Shown: piece after piece, positions 42,772 through 51,728 of the stretch | Layout: the number at the start of each line of letters is the position of its first letter | Numbering within the stretch: the first letter of the stretch is position 1 | Made by a program: the position numbers and the translations under genes | NCBI RefSeq assembly: GCF_029320955.1 | Contig: NZ_CP119757.1 | Span: 310,001-374,000, forward strand | DNA from: Flavobacterium sp. YJ01 | GTDB taxonomy: Bacteria > Bacteroidota > Bacteroidia > Flavobacteriales > Flavobacteriaceae | Direction: 5' to 3' | Length of the DNA stretch: 64,000 nt | Notes under the pieces: generated by a model | Told to the model about the DNA's origin: nothing | What the model saw: only the letters and a program-made list of their open reading frames with translations | Databases searched by the model: none

Positions 42772-44346
42772 ATGCTCGAAAACTTTCCTTTCTATTTAGC
42801 TATTATTTTAGTCATTTTATTGCTAATTATGTTAGCTGATAAAATAAAAGTAGCTTATCCTGTATTATTGGTTTTAGCTGGATTAGCGATTAGTTTTATT
42901 CCGAAAGTTCCCGTGATACAAATCGAGCCCGATCTTATCTTTTTTATATTTCTGCCTCCCTTATTATACGAAGCTGCGTGGGCAGTTTCTTGGAAAGAAT
43001 TATGGCGCTGGAGACGCATTATTACCAGTTTTGCTTTTATAGTTGTTTTTCTTTCGGCACTTTCTGTTGCTTTAGTAGCCAATTATTTTATTCCAGGATT
43101 TTCTCTTGCTTTGGGCTTTTTATTGGGCGGAATTGTCTCTCCTCCAGATGCTGTAAGTGCTGGCGCGATTTTAAAATTTGTTAAAGTTCCAAAAACTATG
43201 TCGTCTATTTTAGAGGGAGAAAGTTTACTGAATGATGCTTCTTCTTTAATCATTTTCAGATTTGCTATGATTGCTGTAGCGACCGAGCAATTTATTTTTT
43301 ACAAAGCGGCAATTAGTTTCAGCTGGATGATATTTGGCGGAGTCGGAATTGGTTTATTAATCGGCTGGATTTTCATGAAAGCGCATAAATATCTGCCAAC
43401 AAATGCCAATGTCGATATCGTGTTAACGCTTCTTGCTCCTTATATAATGTATCTTATAGCTGAAGAAGTTCACAGTTCTGGCGTTTTAGCGGTGGTGAGC
43501 GGCGGACTGCTTTTATCTAATAACAGACATCGATTTCTGAGCAGTAAATCGAGAATACAAGGCGTAAATGTGTGGGAAAGCCTATCTTTTATCTTAAACG
43601 GCTTGGTTTTTATGCTAATTGGTTTAGATCTTCCTCAAATTACTTCTGGACTTGAAGGGGTTAGTCTTTCTACCGCAATCGGATATGGCGTTTTAATTAC
43701 ATTTGTTTTAATAGTTAGCAGAATATTATCGGCTTATGGCGCTGTAATTGTAACGCTAATTGCCCGTAATTTTATTACCGTTGCCGACCGAAGACATCCT
43801 GGGTACAAAACTCCTTTCATTTTAGGCTGGACAGGAATGCGAGGCGTTGTTTCGTTAGCTGCGGCACTATCAATTCCTGTTTATTTGGATAATGGAAACG
43901 GTTTTCCTCAGCGAAACCTTATTTTATTCATCACCTTTATTGTGATTCTTTTGACTTTACTGATTCAAGGTTTAACGCTTCCGTATTTCATTAAAAAAAT
44001 AAAATTAGATAATATTTACGATCCCGTTTCTCCAGAAGAAGCTGCTGTCATTTTAAAAAGAGATTTGGCAGCGCACGCTTTACATTATTTAAAAACTACT
44101 TACAATGATCAGTTAGAAAGTAACGCTTCTCTACAGCAACTAATTCTAAAATGGGAACAGCATAGCAAAGGAATTGAGGACGAGTCAATTGGAAATGAAC
44201 TAAAAGCAATTTATCTCGATTTGCTAAATCAGCAAAGGCAATGGCTGATTAACCGAAATAAAGAAGATCAAAATATAGACGAATCTGTTATTAGAAAACA
44301 AATGTATTATCTGGATCTTGAAGAAGAAAAACTGATTCATTTTTAA
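42772..44346 (+). CDS. Na+/H+ antiporter, CPA1 family
   Basis: A 524-residue protein with 11-12 predicted membrane helices over about residues 4-415. The transport signature is in GGIVSPPDAVSAGAI (about 121-135) and EGESLLNDASSLIIFRFAM (Asn-Asp motif of CPA1 exchangers). The cytoplasmic tail of about 110 residues is helical and charged (LESNASLQQLILKWEQHSKG). It exchanges protons for Na+ or another monovalent cation at the inner membrane. Single-gene unit with its own promoter. Confidence 0.93.
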   Translation: MLENFPFYLAIILVILLLIMLADKIKVAYPVLLVLAGLAISFIPKVPVIQIEPDLIFFIFLPPLLYEAAWAVSWKELWRWRRIITSFAFIVVFLSALSVALVANYFIPGFSLALGFLLGGIVSPPDAVSAGAILKFVKVPKTMSSILEGESLLNDASSLIIFRFAMIAVATEQFIFYKAAISFSWMIFGGVGIGLLIGWIFMKAHKYLPTNANVDIVLTLLAPYIMYLIAEEVHSSGVLAVVSGGLLLSNNRHRFLSSKSRIQGVNVWESLSFILNGLVFMLIGLDLPQITSGLEGVSLSTAIGYGVLITFVLIVSRILSAYGAVIVTLIARNFITVADRRHPGYKTPFILGWTGMRGVVSLAAALSIPVYLDNGNGFPQRNLILFITFIVILLTLLIQGLTLPYFIKKIKLDNIYDPVSPEEAAVILKRDLAAHALHYLKTTYNDQLESNASLQQLILKWEQHSKGIEDESIGNELKAIYLDLLNQQRQWLINRNKEDQNIDESVIRKQMYYLDLEEEKLIHF

Positions 44347-44462
44347 AACATTCATCTAAAATTCATTTAAAAAGAAATATCTTTATACGTACGAAAACGG
44401 AAAATGAAAAAGGATAAAATTGTATCGAATTTATAGTTGAGAACTAACTTAATTTTCTCTTT

Positions 44463-45257
44463 ATGAAGAATTTATTTTCTAAAAAAATAGCAGCAATTTT
44501 ACTTGTAGCTGTTATTGCATTAGTTGTGGTTTTTAAGATGTACTCTGAAGAAAAAACTCCTTTAAAACCAGTAAAAAAATCTTATCCACCAGGAGTTGTT
44601 TTTACTTTTGACGACGATTATATTGACGATTGGTACAACGCTGAAAAACTATTACATCCGCTAGGTTGGAAAGCAACCTTTTTTGTTTGCTGGTACGGAA
44701 GTTTGACCAGAGATCAAAAAGACAAATTACATTATTTGCAAGATATGGGACATGATATTGCAGGTCATGGTTATAATCATTTGAATGCATTGAAATATTC
44801 AAAAGAATTTGGAATACAGAAATATATAGAAGATGATATAATTCCTTTGAAAGCTGAAATGAAAAAAGACGGTTTCAACATTCATTCTTTTGCGTATCCT
44901 GATGGCGCACGCGATGCCGAATTAGACAAAGAATTATTGAAACATTTTGATATTATTCGAGGCACAACTTATGATGAAATTCCTGCTCCACAACAATATT
45001 GTTATTACGAAGGAAATCGCTTAGTTTATGGATTAGGAATTGATGACGATTACAAACAATTTAATATTCCGTATTATAAAACTTTATTGGATTATGCCAA
45101 AGCGCATGATAAAATCGTGATTTTTTACGGTCATAAAACGGTTGAAAATGCAGACGAAAAAATCGAAACGCCTCTTTATGCTTTAGAAGAACTTTGCAAA
45201 TATACCAAAGAAAAAGGGTTGAAATTTTATACCATTGACGATCTTTCTAAATTGTAA
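44463..45257 (+). CDS. polysaccharide deacetylase family protein
   Basis: A 264-residue protein with an N-terminal signal anchor (AAILLVAVIALVVVFKM, residues 10-26) and a NodB domain: FTFDDDYIDDW (Asp50/51 metal and base), KATFFVCWYG, GHDIAGHGYNHLNA (His102 and His106 metal ligands), FAYPDGARD and VIFYGHKTVE. It probably removes N- or O-acetyl groups from cell-wall or extracellular glycans on the outside of the inner membrane. Isolated gene upstream of a two-component system. Confidence 0.88.
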   Translation: MKNLFSKKIAAILLVAVIALVVVFKMYSEEKTPLKPVKKSYPPGVVFTFDDDYIDDWYNAEKLLHPLGWKATFFVCWYGSLTRDQKDKLHYLQDMGHDIAGHGYNHLNALKYSKEFGIQKYIEDDIIPLKAEMKKDGFNIHSFAYPDGARDAELDKELLKHFDIIRGTTYDEIPAPQQYCYYEGNRLVYGLGIDDDYKQFNIPYYKTLLDYAKAHDKIVIFYGHKTVENADEKIETPLYALEELCKYTKEKGLKFYTIDDLSKL

Positions 45258-45344
45258 TTTCCTTTTATTTCAAAAAATGACAAAAAAGTATTCTGATTTG
45301 AATTTAGAGAATTACTTTTAGTCCATCTATTTGCAATTACTGCT

Positions 45345-46037
45345 ATGAATAAAGTATTATTAGTTGAAGACGATCCGAGAGTAGCTTCTTTTATTATTAG
45401 AGGACTTGAAGAACAACTTTATCAGGTTAAAAATATCAATAAAGGTTTTGACGCCATTAATGAAGTAATGGAAAATCAGTATGATATTATTATACTCGAT
45501 ATTATGCTTCCTGATTTAACTGGTTTTGAAGTCTGCGAAATCTTAAGAGGCAGAAAAATAATTGTACCTATACTTATTCTTAGCGCTTTAGACACACCTC
45601 ACGAAAAAGTAAAAGGACTTCAGGCTGGAGCCGACGATTATTTGGCAAAACCTTTCATGTTTGAAGAACTTTTGGCTCGAATAAACGCGCAGCTTCGTCG
45701 TTCTGAATTTAGCAGCGGAATTTTAGATTTTCAATCGTATGCTGGAATTGAAATTAATATGAAAGAACAAAGCGCCACGAGAGACGGAAAAGAACTTAAT
45801 CTTTCTTCTAGAGAATTAAAATTGCTGATTTTTTTCATGAAAAACCGTGAAAAAGCACTTTCTAGAATTGCAATTGCGGAAGCCGTTTGGAATCTGGATC
45901 TTGATATGAATACCAATACCGTTGATGTTTACATTAATTATCTACGAAATAAAATAGACAAGAACTTCCCTACTCCGCTTATTCATACTATAAAAGGAAC
46001 TGGATATATGCTCAAAAACAAGATCAATGAATCTTAA
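45345..46037 (+). CDS. OmpR/PhoB-family response regulator
   Basis: A 230-residue protein. Receiver with VEDD and phospho-Asp52 (ILDIMLPD), Lys in DDYLAKPF, and a winged-helix C-terminal domain (LNLSSRELKLLIFFMKNREK, TNTVDVYINYLRNKIDKNFP, TIKGTGYML). It overlaps the histidine kinase gene by 11 bases. OmpR/PhoB proteins bind tandem repeats of about 10-11 bp, which are seen 1.4 kb downstream of this gene, before the TonB receptor. Confidence 0.94.
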   Translation: MNKVLLVEDDPRVASFIIRGLEEQLYQVKNINKGFDAINEVMENQYDIIILDIMLPDLTGFEVCEILRGRKIIVPILILSALDTPHEKVKGLQAGADDYLAKPFMFEELLARINAQLRRSEFSSGILDFQSYAGIEINMKEQSATRDGKELNLSSRELKLLIFFMKNREKALSRIAIAEAVWNLDLDMNTNTVDVYINYLRNKIDKNFPTPLIHTIKGTGYMLKNKINES

Positions 46038-47388
46038 AACCAAATTATCCGTCAATTCGACATTGCTTTTTGCTTTTATAGTTGGACTTGTGCTGGCTGG
46101 TTCTTTTTTGCTTTTTAAAAAACATAGACAGGAACTTTATTATGAAAGACTCGAAGACAGTGCTTTAATAACGGCTTTTTTTTATTTTGAAAAAGATGAA
46201 ATCACTAAAAATGACAGTTCGCGTTACCAAACTATAGAAATTGAATATAAGAAAATCACCAACCAATCTATCAGAATTTACAATGCTAAAACAAAAGAAC
46301 TTTATCTGCATGATGGACTTGATATTCAACTAAATGATCTAGAATTAAAAGCCATTTCTAAAAACAGAATTTTACATTTTACAAAAGAAGAGAGACAATT
46401 TACAGGTTTATTTTATAAAGATAATCAGGGCGATTTTATTATTGTCGTTTCTGGAATTGATACCGTTGGCGACCAACAATTAGATGTTCTTGGTTTAATT
46501 TTTATTCTTTCGTATTTATTTGTAATTCCGCTTAATTTCTTTATTGGAAGATATTTAGCAAAACAAACTTTTAGGCCTTTTGAAGATGTTATTGCAAAAG
46601 TAAACACGATTACGACAGAAAATCTGCATTCTAGACTCGAAATGCCAACAAGCGGAAAAGATGAAGTTCGAGAACTTATTACGACTTTTAATTATCTTTT
46701 AGAAAGACTGGAAAGCGGTATTACGATTCAGAATAATTTCCTGAAAAATGCCTCACACGAACTAAAAACGCCGCTTACTATTATTATTGGAGATATTGAT
46801 GTTTCGTTGCAACAACCCAGAACTAACGAGCAATATGAAGAAGTTTTAAAATCGCTTCGAAAAGATACTTTCCATTTAAAATCTATTTTAGACGGACTTT
46901 TAGTTTTATCTGGATTGCAAGTTGGCGAACCTGACCAAATGGAAAACATAAGAATTGATGAAATTTTATGGAATGTTCTTGAAAAAAAGGCAATTGAATA
47001 TCCCGAATCTAAAGTATCTCTTAATTTGGAAGCCATTCAAAATGAAGAATTACTTTCTGTTCAAGCCAATAAACATATGCTTTTTACGGCGCTATATAAT
47101 ATTGTAGATAATGCTATAAAGTTTTCTTTTCCTGCGCCTGTAAGTATTTTTGCTTTAGAAAAAGATAAAAAACTTTTAATAAAAATTATCGATCAAGGTT
47201 CTGGAATTGCAGAAAAAGACAAAGAATCTATTTTTGATCTCTTTTTTAGAAGTGATCGTACGCGTCATATAAAAGGTCAAGGTTTAGGACTTTTTATAAC
47301 TATGGAAATTTTAAAACGCCATCATATTACTTTAACGGTCGATTCTGAGCTAGAAAAAGGAACTAGTTTTTCACTTTTATTTCCTTAG
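46027..47388 (+). CDS. sensor histidine kinase (HAMP-HisKA-HATPase)
   Basis: A 453-residue EnvZ-like kinase. TM1 at about 10-30, a periplasmic sensor of about 120 residues, TM2 at about 157-177 (LGLIFILSYLFVIPLNFF), HAMP, HisKA with SHELKTPLTIIIGDID (phospho-His) and HATPase (IVDNAIKFSFPAP, IDQGSGIAEKD, GQGLGLFITMEIL). Partner of the overlapping response regulator. The sensor domain has no recognised fold, so the signal is unknown. Confidence 0.94.
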   Translation: MNLKTKLSVNSTLLFAFIVGLVLAGSFLLFKKHRQELYYERLEDSALITAFFYFEKDEITKNDSSRYQTIEIEYKKITNQSIRIYNAKTKELYLHDGLDIQLNDLELKAISKNRILHFTKEERQFTGLFYKDNQGDFIIVVSGIDTVGDQQLDVLGLIFILSYLFVIPLNFFIGRYLAKQTFRPFEDVIAKVNTITTENLHSRLEMPTSGKDEVRELITTFNYLLERLESGITIQNNFLKNASHELKTPLTIIIGDIDVSLQQPRTNEQYEEVLKSLRKDTFHLKSILDGLLVLSGLQVGEPDQMENIRIDEILWNVLEKKAIEYPESKVSLNLEAIQNEELLSVQANKHMLFTALYNIVDNAIKFSFPAPVSIFALEKDKKLLIKIIDQGSGIAEKDKESIFDLFFRSDRTRHIKGQGLGLFITMEILKRHHITLTVDSELEKGTSFSLLFP

Positions 47389-47446
47389 AAAAAGTAGAAT
47401 AAAATAGCGTTAATTTAAATTTCAAAAATGACGATTTCTCTAGTTG

Positions 47447-47507
47447 GTAACATTCTCGTAACACTCTAATCTATCTCTAATCTGGTTTAAATCTACCTCT
47501 AATCCCT
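47447..47507 (+). promoter_or_regulatory. 11-bp tandem repeat array (likely response-regulator sites)
   Basis: Five units in 11-bp register: GTAACATTCTC, GTAACACTCTA, ATCTATCTCTA, ATCTGGTTTAA, ATCTACCTCTA. CTCTAATC recurs at 47464, 47475 and 47497. The period equals one helical turn, as in Pho boxes. It lies 59 bases after the kinase stop and 180 before the TonB receptor. Confidence 0.6.
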
Positions 47508-47685
47508 TTATTTCTGGGATTTTCAGCAAAGTCTTGATTTTAAAGACTTACAGACTTATTTATAAAATAACCTATCCATTATCATAAATTAACATTGTCA
47601 TTTTTTTTGATTTTTCGTTAACAAAAGCCTTAAATCGAAAACAAGTAAAGAGAGTTTCTTTGTCGAAAATAATAACTAAAATAAC

Positions 47686-50600
47686 ATGACAAAACTAAAA
47701 CTCTTATTCACGGCTTTAATGCTTCTTACTGCAGGAAGTATTTTTGCTCAGATTACTACTTCTTCTTTGTCTGCTAAAGTCAACGATGGAACAACTGCAG
47801 TTATCGATGCCGAAGTTACTCTAACTCATTTACCTACAAATGCTGTTTACAGAGCAACTACAGACAAACAAGGTCGATTCAGTTTCGAAAATTTAAATGC
47901 CGGCGGTCCTTACGAATTAGAAATTAAAAGTAAAGACACCAAAGATTATTCAAATGCTCAAATTCATTTAGCGCTTGGCGACAATGATTTGCCAACAATT
48001 GTAGTTGGAAAAGCAGATAATAATGTTTTGGAAGAAGTTGTAATTACAAGTTCTAAACCTTCTTCTAAAAATAATGGTACAAACATCAACGAAAAACAAG
48101 TAAACGGACTTCCATTAATAAACCGCGGAATTCAAGATGTTACTAAATTGGTTCCGCAGAGTTCGAACAACTCTTTTGCTGGAACAAACTTTAGATACAA
48201 CAACGTCACTATTGACGGTTCTATTAATAACGATGCGATTGGTTTTAGTCCGTCTTTAGGAGGTCAATCGGGAACTTCTGGAATGCCAGGAAGCAGTACG
48301 CGTTCTAACTCAATCAGTTTAGATGCCATTCAAGATATTCAGGTTTACATTGCTCCTTACGATATTAAATTAGGAAACTTTTTGGGAGGAAGCGTGAATG
48401 CCGTAACAAGAAGCGGAACAAATACTGTAAGCGGATCTATTTATTCTTACGGTAGAAGTGCCACACTTACAGGTCCGAACAATGCTGGTGACGGTTCTAA
48501 AATGCCTAAAGCGTTTGGAGATTACCAAATCGGATTTAGATTAGGTTTGCCAATTGTAAAAGATAAATTATTCTTTTTTACGAATATGGAATATGCTGAA
48601 AGAACAGATCCAATTTTCTACAATGCTGGACAAACAGATGCCAACGGAAAATTGACTTCTTTGGTTGATAATGCAACTGCTGAACAAATTTCGAACTTCG
48701 TAAAAACAAACTACGGATTTGATCCAGGAACTTATGGTTCTTATAACAACTTCGCAAAAAGCCAGAAATTCTTCAATAAATTAGATTGGAAAATTAACGA
48801 TAAACATTCGATCTCTTTACGAAACAATACGGTAGTTTCTCAAGCAACAAACTTAGAGCGAGATGCCGCAAACTTCCGTTTCTCAGGAATGGATTTTACA
48901 CAAAAAAACCAATCTATTAGTACGGTTTTAGAGCTTAAAAGTCATTTTAACAGTCAATGGTCGAACTCTTTTATTGCTAGTTATTCTGCTATTAAAGATT
49001 ATCGTGATCCTAAATCGAACAATATTATGTTCCCTCAAACAGAAATTGGATACAATGGAGGAACAATTTTCTTAGGAAATGATCGTGAAGCGACTGTTTT
49101 CAACATGAAACAAAATACAGCCGAACTTACAGATAACCTTACTTACAAAACAGGAAATCATACTTTATTATTTGGTACGCACAACGAATTTTACGACATT
49201 AATTACGGATTTGTAAATGCTTTAAACGGAAGAGTTTCCTACAAGTCTCTTGCAGATTTCTACAATAAACTTCCTACTCGTGTTCGTGGAACTTATCCGT
49301 TTGACGGTTCTACAAGAGATGAAATCTTTGATAATCCTTATGCAAAATTCAAAGTAAATCTTTACAGTGTTTATGCTCAAGACGAAATTAGAGTTGGAAG
49401 CAGATTAAAAGTAACGCCTGGTGTTCGTGTAGATTATACAGACATTCCAAACAAACCGAAATTAAGTCCGCAAGTTCAAAATTCTCCAGCTGATCCAAAC
49501 TACGGAACAACTTATACATACACGCCTTTAAGCCAAATTAAAAATAATTTCTTCAGTACGGCTTTAGTTTCTCCAAGAATTGGTTTTACTTATAATGTTG
49601 ATGAAGATAAAACATTTGTAATTCGCGGAGGTTCTGGAGTATTTACAGGAAGAATTCCGTTTGCTTGGTTAGGCTATGCCTATTATAATGATGGTGTTGG
49701 TTACGGAAGTTACGATAAAAACAACCTTACAGCTGCTCAAGTTGCGGCTGCGGGAGATCCTTTGGCAACAGGCGGACTTAACGGATATCATGATGCAACT
49801 CCAAAAGTACAAGCCGATTTAGTAGACAATAAATTTAAAATGCCAGCTGTTTTAAGAAATTCATTGGCTTTTGATAAAACTATTGATGGTTATAAATTTA
49901 CTGTTGAAGGTATTTACACAAAAGTAATTCGCGATTTAGAATTTCAACAAGTAAATAAAACGGATAATCCAACTTATTTTTCTTATGATACTAAACATGA
50001 AATGCCAATTTATGCAGCAAACATAAATTCTGCTTTCTCAAATGCATATTTGTTATCAAACACTGATAAAGGTTACCGTTACAGCATAACAGAAATGATT
50101 TCTAAAACTTACGATTTCGGTTTTAACTTTATGGTGGCATATACTTATGGTAATTCTCGCGATATTACAAACGGAATTCGTAATTCTATGGAAAGTAACT
50201 TCCAAATGAATCAATCGTTGACACCAAATAATCCGCAATTGGCAACTTCTAACTTTAACATTAAACACAGAATTGTTTCTAATGTTGGATATGGAGTAAA
50301 ATTAGCATCAAACAATACATTATCAGCTAATGTTTATTTTAATGCACAATCAGGAAATCCATTTTCTTGGGGATTTGTAAATTCAACAATTGCAGGAACT
50401 GGACAAGCAGCAGGATTGGCTTACATCTTTAAAGATGCTGCAGAAGCTGCAAAATATATCGGAGTAAATTCAGCAGGAGTTCCATCTGCAACGGCTGCAC
50501 AGCAAGTAGCAGATTACGAAGCTTTTATTAATGGAAATGATTATTTAAAAAGTAGAAGAGGAACTTTCACGCAAAGAAATGGCGATACAACACCTTGGAA

Positions 50601-50901
50601 CATTCAAGCTGATTTGAAATTGATGGATGAAATTCAGGTTACTAAAGTCGGAACTTTCCAAATTTCATTTAGCGTGGCAAACGTTGGAAACTTAATCAAC
50701 AAAGATTGGGGAAGAAGTTATTTCGTTCCAAACACGTACAATTCAACAGCAAATATTGGTTTAACAAAATCAGGAAACCTTGGCGGAGTTGCTACAGGAG
50801 ATCCAACTTATACGTTCCAAAAACCTACTTCAACACCTTATACTGTAGATCAGTTAGCGTCTAGATTTCAAGGACAATTTGGAGTTAGATATTCATTCTA
50901 A
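47686..50901 (+). CDS. Oar-like TonB-dependent receptor
   Basis: A 1071-residue outer membrane protein with signal peptide (ending GSIFAQ), a carboxypeptidase regulatory-like domain at about 22-105 (SAKVNDGTTAVIDAEVTLTH, YRATTDKQGRFSFENLNAGG), a plug (VVITSSKPSSKNNGTNINEK, LDAIQDIQVYIAPYDIKLG, GGSVNAVTRSGTN) and a barrel ending GQFGVRYSF. This is the Oar-type layout of Flavobacteria and myxobacteria. It has no SusD partner. Repeats upstream suggest control by the neighbouring OmpR-type system. Ligand unknown; some members carry peptides or exported proteins. Confidence 0.92.
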   Translation: MTKLKLLFTALMLLTAGSIFAQITTSSLSAKVNDGTTAVIDAEVTLTHLPTNAVYRATTDKQGRFSFENLNAGGPYELEIKSKDTKDYSNAQIHLALGDNDLPTIVVGKADNNVLEEVVITSSKPSSKNNGTNINEKQVNGLPLINRGIQDVTKLVPQSSNNSFAGTNFRYNNVTIDGSINNDAIGFSPSLGGQSGTSGMPGSSTRSNSISLDAIQDIQVYIAPYDIKLGNFLGGSVNAVTRSGTNTVSGSIYSYGRSATLTGPNNAGDGSKMPKAFGDYQIGFRLGLPIVKDKLFFFTNMEYAERTDPIFYNAGQTDANGKLTSLVDNATAEQISNFVKTNYGFDPGTYGSYNNFAKSQKFFNKLDWKINDKHSISLRNNTVVSQATNLERDAANFRFSGMDFTQKNQSISTVLELKSHFNSQWSNSFIASYSAIKDYRDPKSNNIMFPQTEIGYNGGTIFLGNDREATVFNMKQNTAELTDNLTYKTGNHTLLFGTHNEFYDINYGFVNALNGRVSYKSLADFYNKLPTRVRGTYPFDGSTRDEIFDNPYAKFKVNLYSVYAQDEIRVGSRLKVTPGVRVDYTDIPNKPKLSPQVQNSPADPNYGTTYTYTPLSQIKNNFFSTALVSPRIGFTYNVDEDKTFVIRGGSGVFTGRIPFAWLGYAYYNDGVGYGSYDKNNLTAAQVAAAGDPLATGGLNGYHDATPKVQADLVDNKFKMPAVLRNSLAFDKTIDGYKFTVEGIYTKVIRDLEFQQVNKTDNPTYFSYDTKHEMPIYAANINSAFSNAYLLSNTDKGYRYSITEMISKTYDFGFNFMVAYTYGNSRDITNGIRNSMESNFQMNQSLTPNNPQLATSNFNIKHRIVSNVGYGVKLASNNTLSANVYFNAQSGNPFSWGFVNSTIAGTGQAAGLAYIFKDAAEAAKYIGVNSAGVPSATAAQQVADYEAFINGNDYLKSRRGTFTQRNGDTTPWNIQADLKLMDEIQVTKVGTFQISFSVANVGNLINKDWGRSYFVPNTYNSTANIGLTKSGNLGGVATGDPTYTFQKPTSTPYTVDQLASRFQGQFGVRYSF

Positions 50902-50930
50902 AAAAGTTTGTGTTTATTTTTTTTCACTAT

Positions 50931-50970
50931 CTCCCAGTTTCAATGCTTAGAAACTGGGAGATTTTTATTT
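50931..50970 (+). terminator. terminator of the Oar-like receptor gene
   Basis: CTCCCAGTTTC pairs with GAAACTGGGAG, followed by ATTTTTATTT. It starts 30 bases after the stop. Confidence 0.9.
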
Positions 50971-51035
50971 AAGTAAGGTGTGAATTTGACAACAAAACAG
51001 ATTTCAGATATAACATTTTAGAATTCAGGTATTTG

Positions 51036-51043
51036 TAAATTTG
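51036..51043 (+). promoter_or_regulatory. -7 promoter element of the small gene at 51066
   Basis: TAAATTTG matches TAnnTTTG, 22 bases before the ATG. Confidence 0.6.
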
Positions 51044-51065
51044 AAAAATCTTAAATACAAACGCC

Positions 51066-51269
51066 ATGAAAAATCTACAAATAAATAAAAGCGAAAATAA
51101 AGTTGTGTGCAACAATCGTTTAAGCGTTTGTGCAGGAGATAATAACGAATTAATATTTCGTAAAACTTACGTAGGAGATTGGGGAGATTGGGATGAAAAA
51201 CCAAATAATACATTCCAAGAACAGAACAATTATTTAGACGAAAATACAACTATTTCTACAGCTGTATAA
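51066..51269 (+). CDS. small hypothetical protein with Cys pair and WGDWD motif
   Basis: A 67-residue protein with no signal or membrane segment. It starts MKNLQINKSENKVVCNNRLS, continues VCAGDNNEL, then has an aromatic core YVGDWGDWDEKPNN and a polar tail. Its own -7 element, 22 bases upstream, and the clear break from the preceding terminator support a real gene. The plan (a Lys/Leu/Ile leader and a Cys/Trp/Asp-rich core) is loosely like a modified-peptide precursor, but no maturation enzyme is near. Confidence 0.6.
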   Translation: MKNLQINKSENKVVCNNRLSVCAGDNNELIFRKTYVGDWGDWDEKPNNTFQEQNNYLDENTTISTAV

Positions 51270-51315
51270 ATTGTAATACAAGCGAATTCTGTGTAATATC
51301 TTATTTAAAAAGCTA

Positions 51316-51558
51316 TTACACTAGAACGCTTATGGTATTACTCAAATTTTCTTTGACGATAAAATCGAGAATAAATTCTCTTACTTCATTTTTTGCTTCG
51401 GTTTCGAAAGAGTTGATATGAAATTCTTCATCCTTATCACTGATGTGTATAATTTCGGTATATCCTTTAGTAATTAAACTGCCTTTCAACTTAATTAAAT
51501 TAAATTGCTGTTTGCCATCTAATTCTTTACGAACCTGTAGTTTTATAGCTCTTCCCAT
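51316..51558 (-). CDS. small hypothetical protein
   Basis: An 80-residue cytoplasmic protein starting MGRAIKLQVRKELDGKQQFN; the TTG two codons upstream is less likely. Beta strands early (NLIKLKGSLITKGYTEIIHI) are followed by a helix (SFETEAKNEVREFILDFIVK). Looks like a genuine small alpha/beta domain; family not recognised. Confidence 0.55.
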   Translation of the reverse strand: MGRAIKLQVRKELDGKQQFNLIKLKGSLITKGYTEIIHISDKDEEFHINSFETEAKNEVREFILDFIVKENLSNTISVLV

Positions 51559-51728
51559 ATGCAAATTCTTTTAATTAATTAACTATCATTTAATTATAAA
51601 TTTAAAACAATTAATCAATCAAAACTTTTTTTTAACACAGGTCACAACCCACTATTTATCAACACCTTATAAACATTTTATTCTTATTAAAAAGAGCTAA
51701 AAATGCTGTAAAATAAGGGCTTAGCAAA

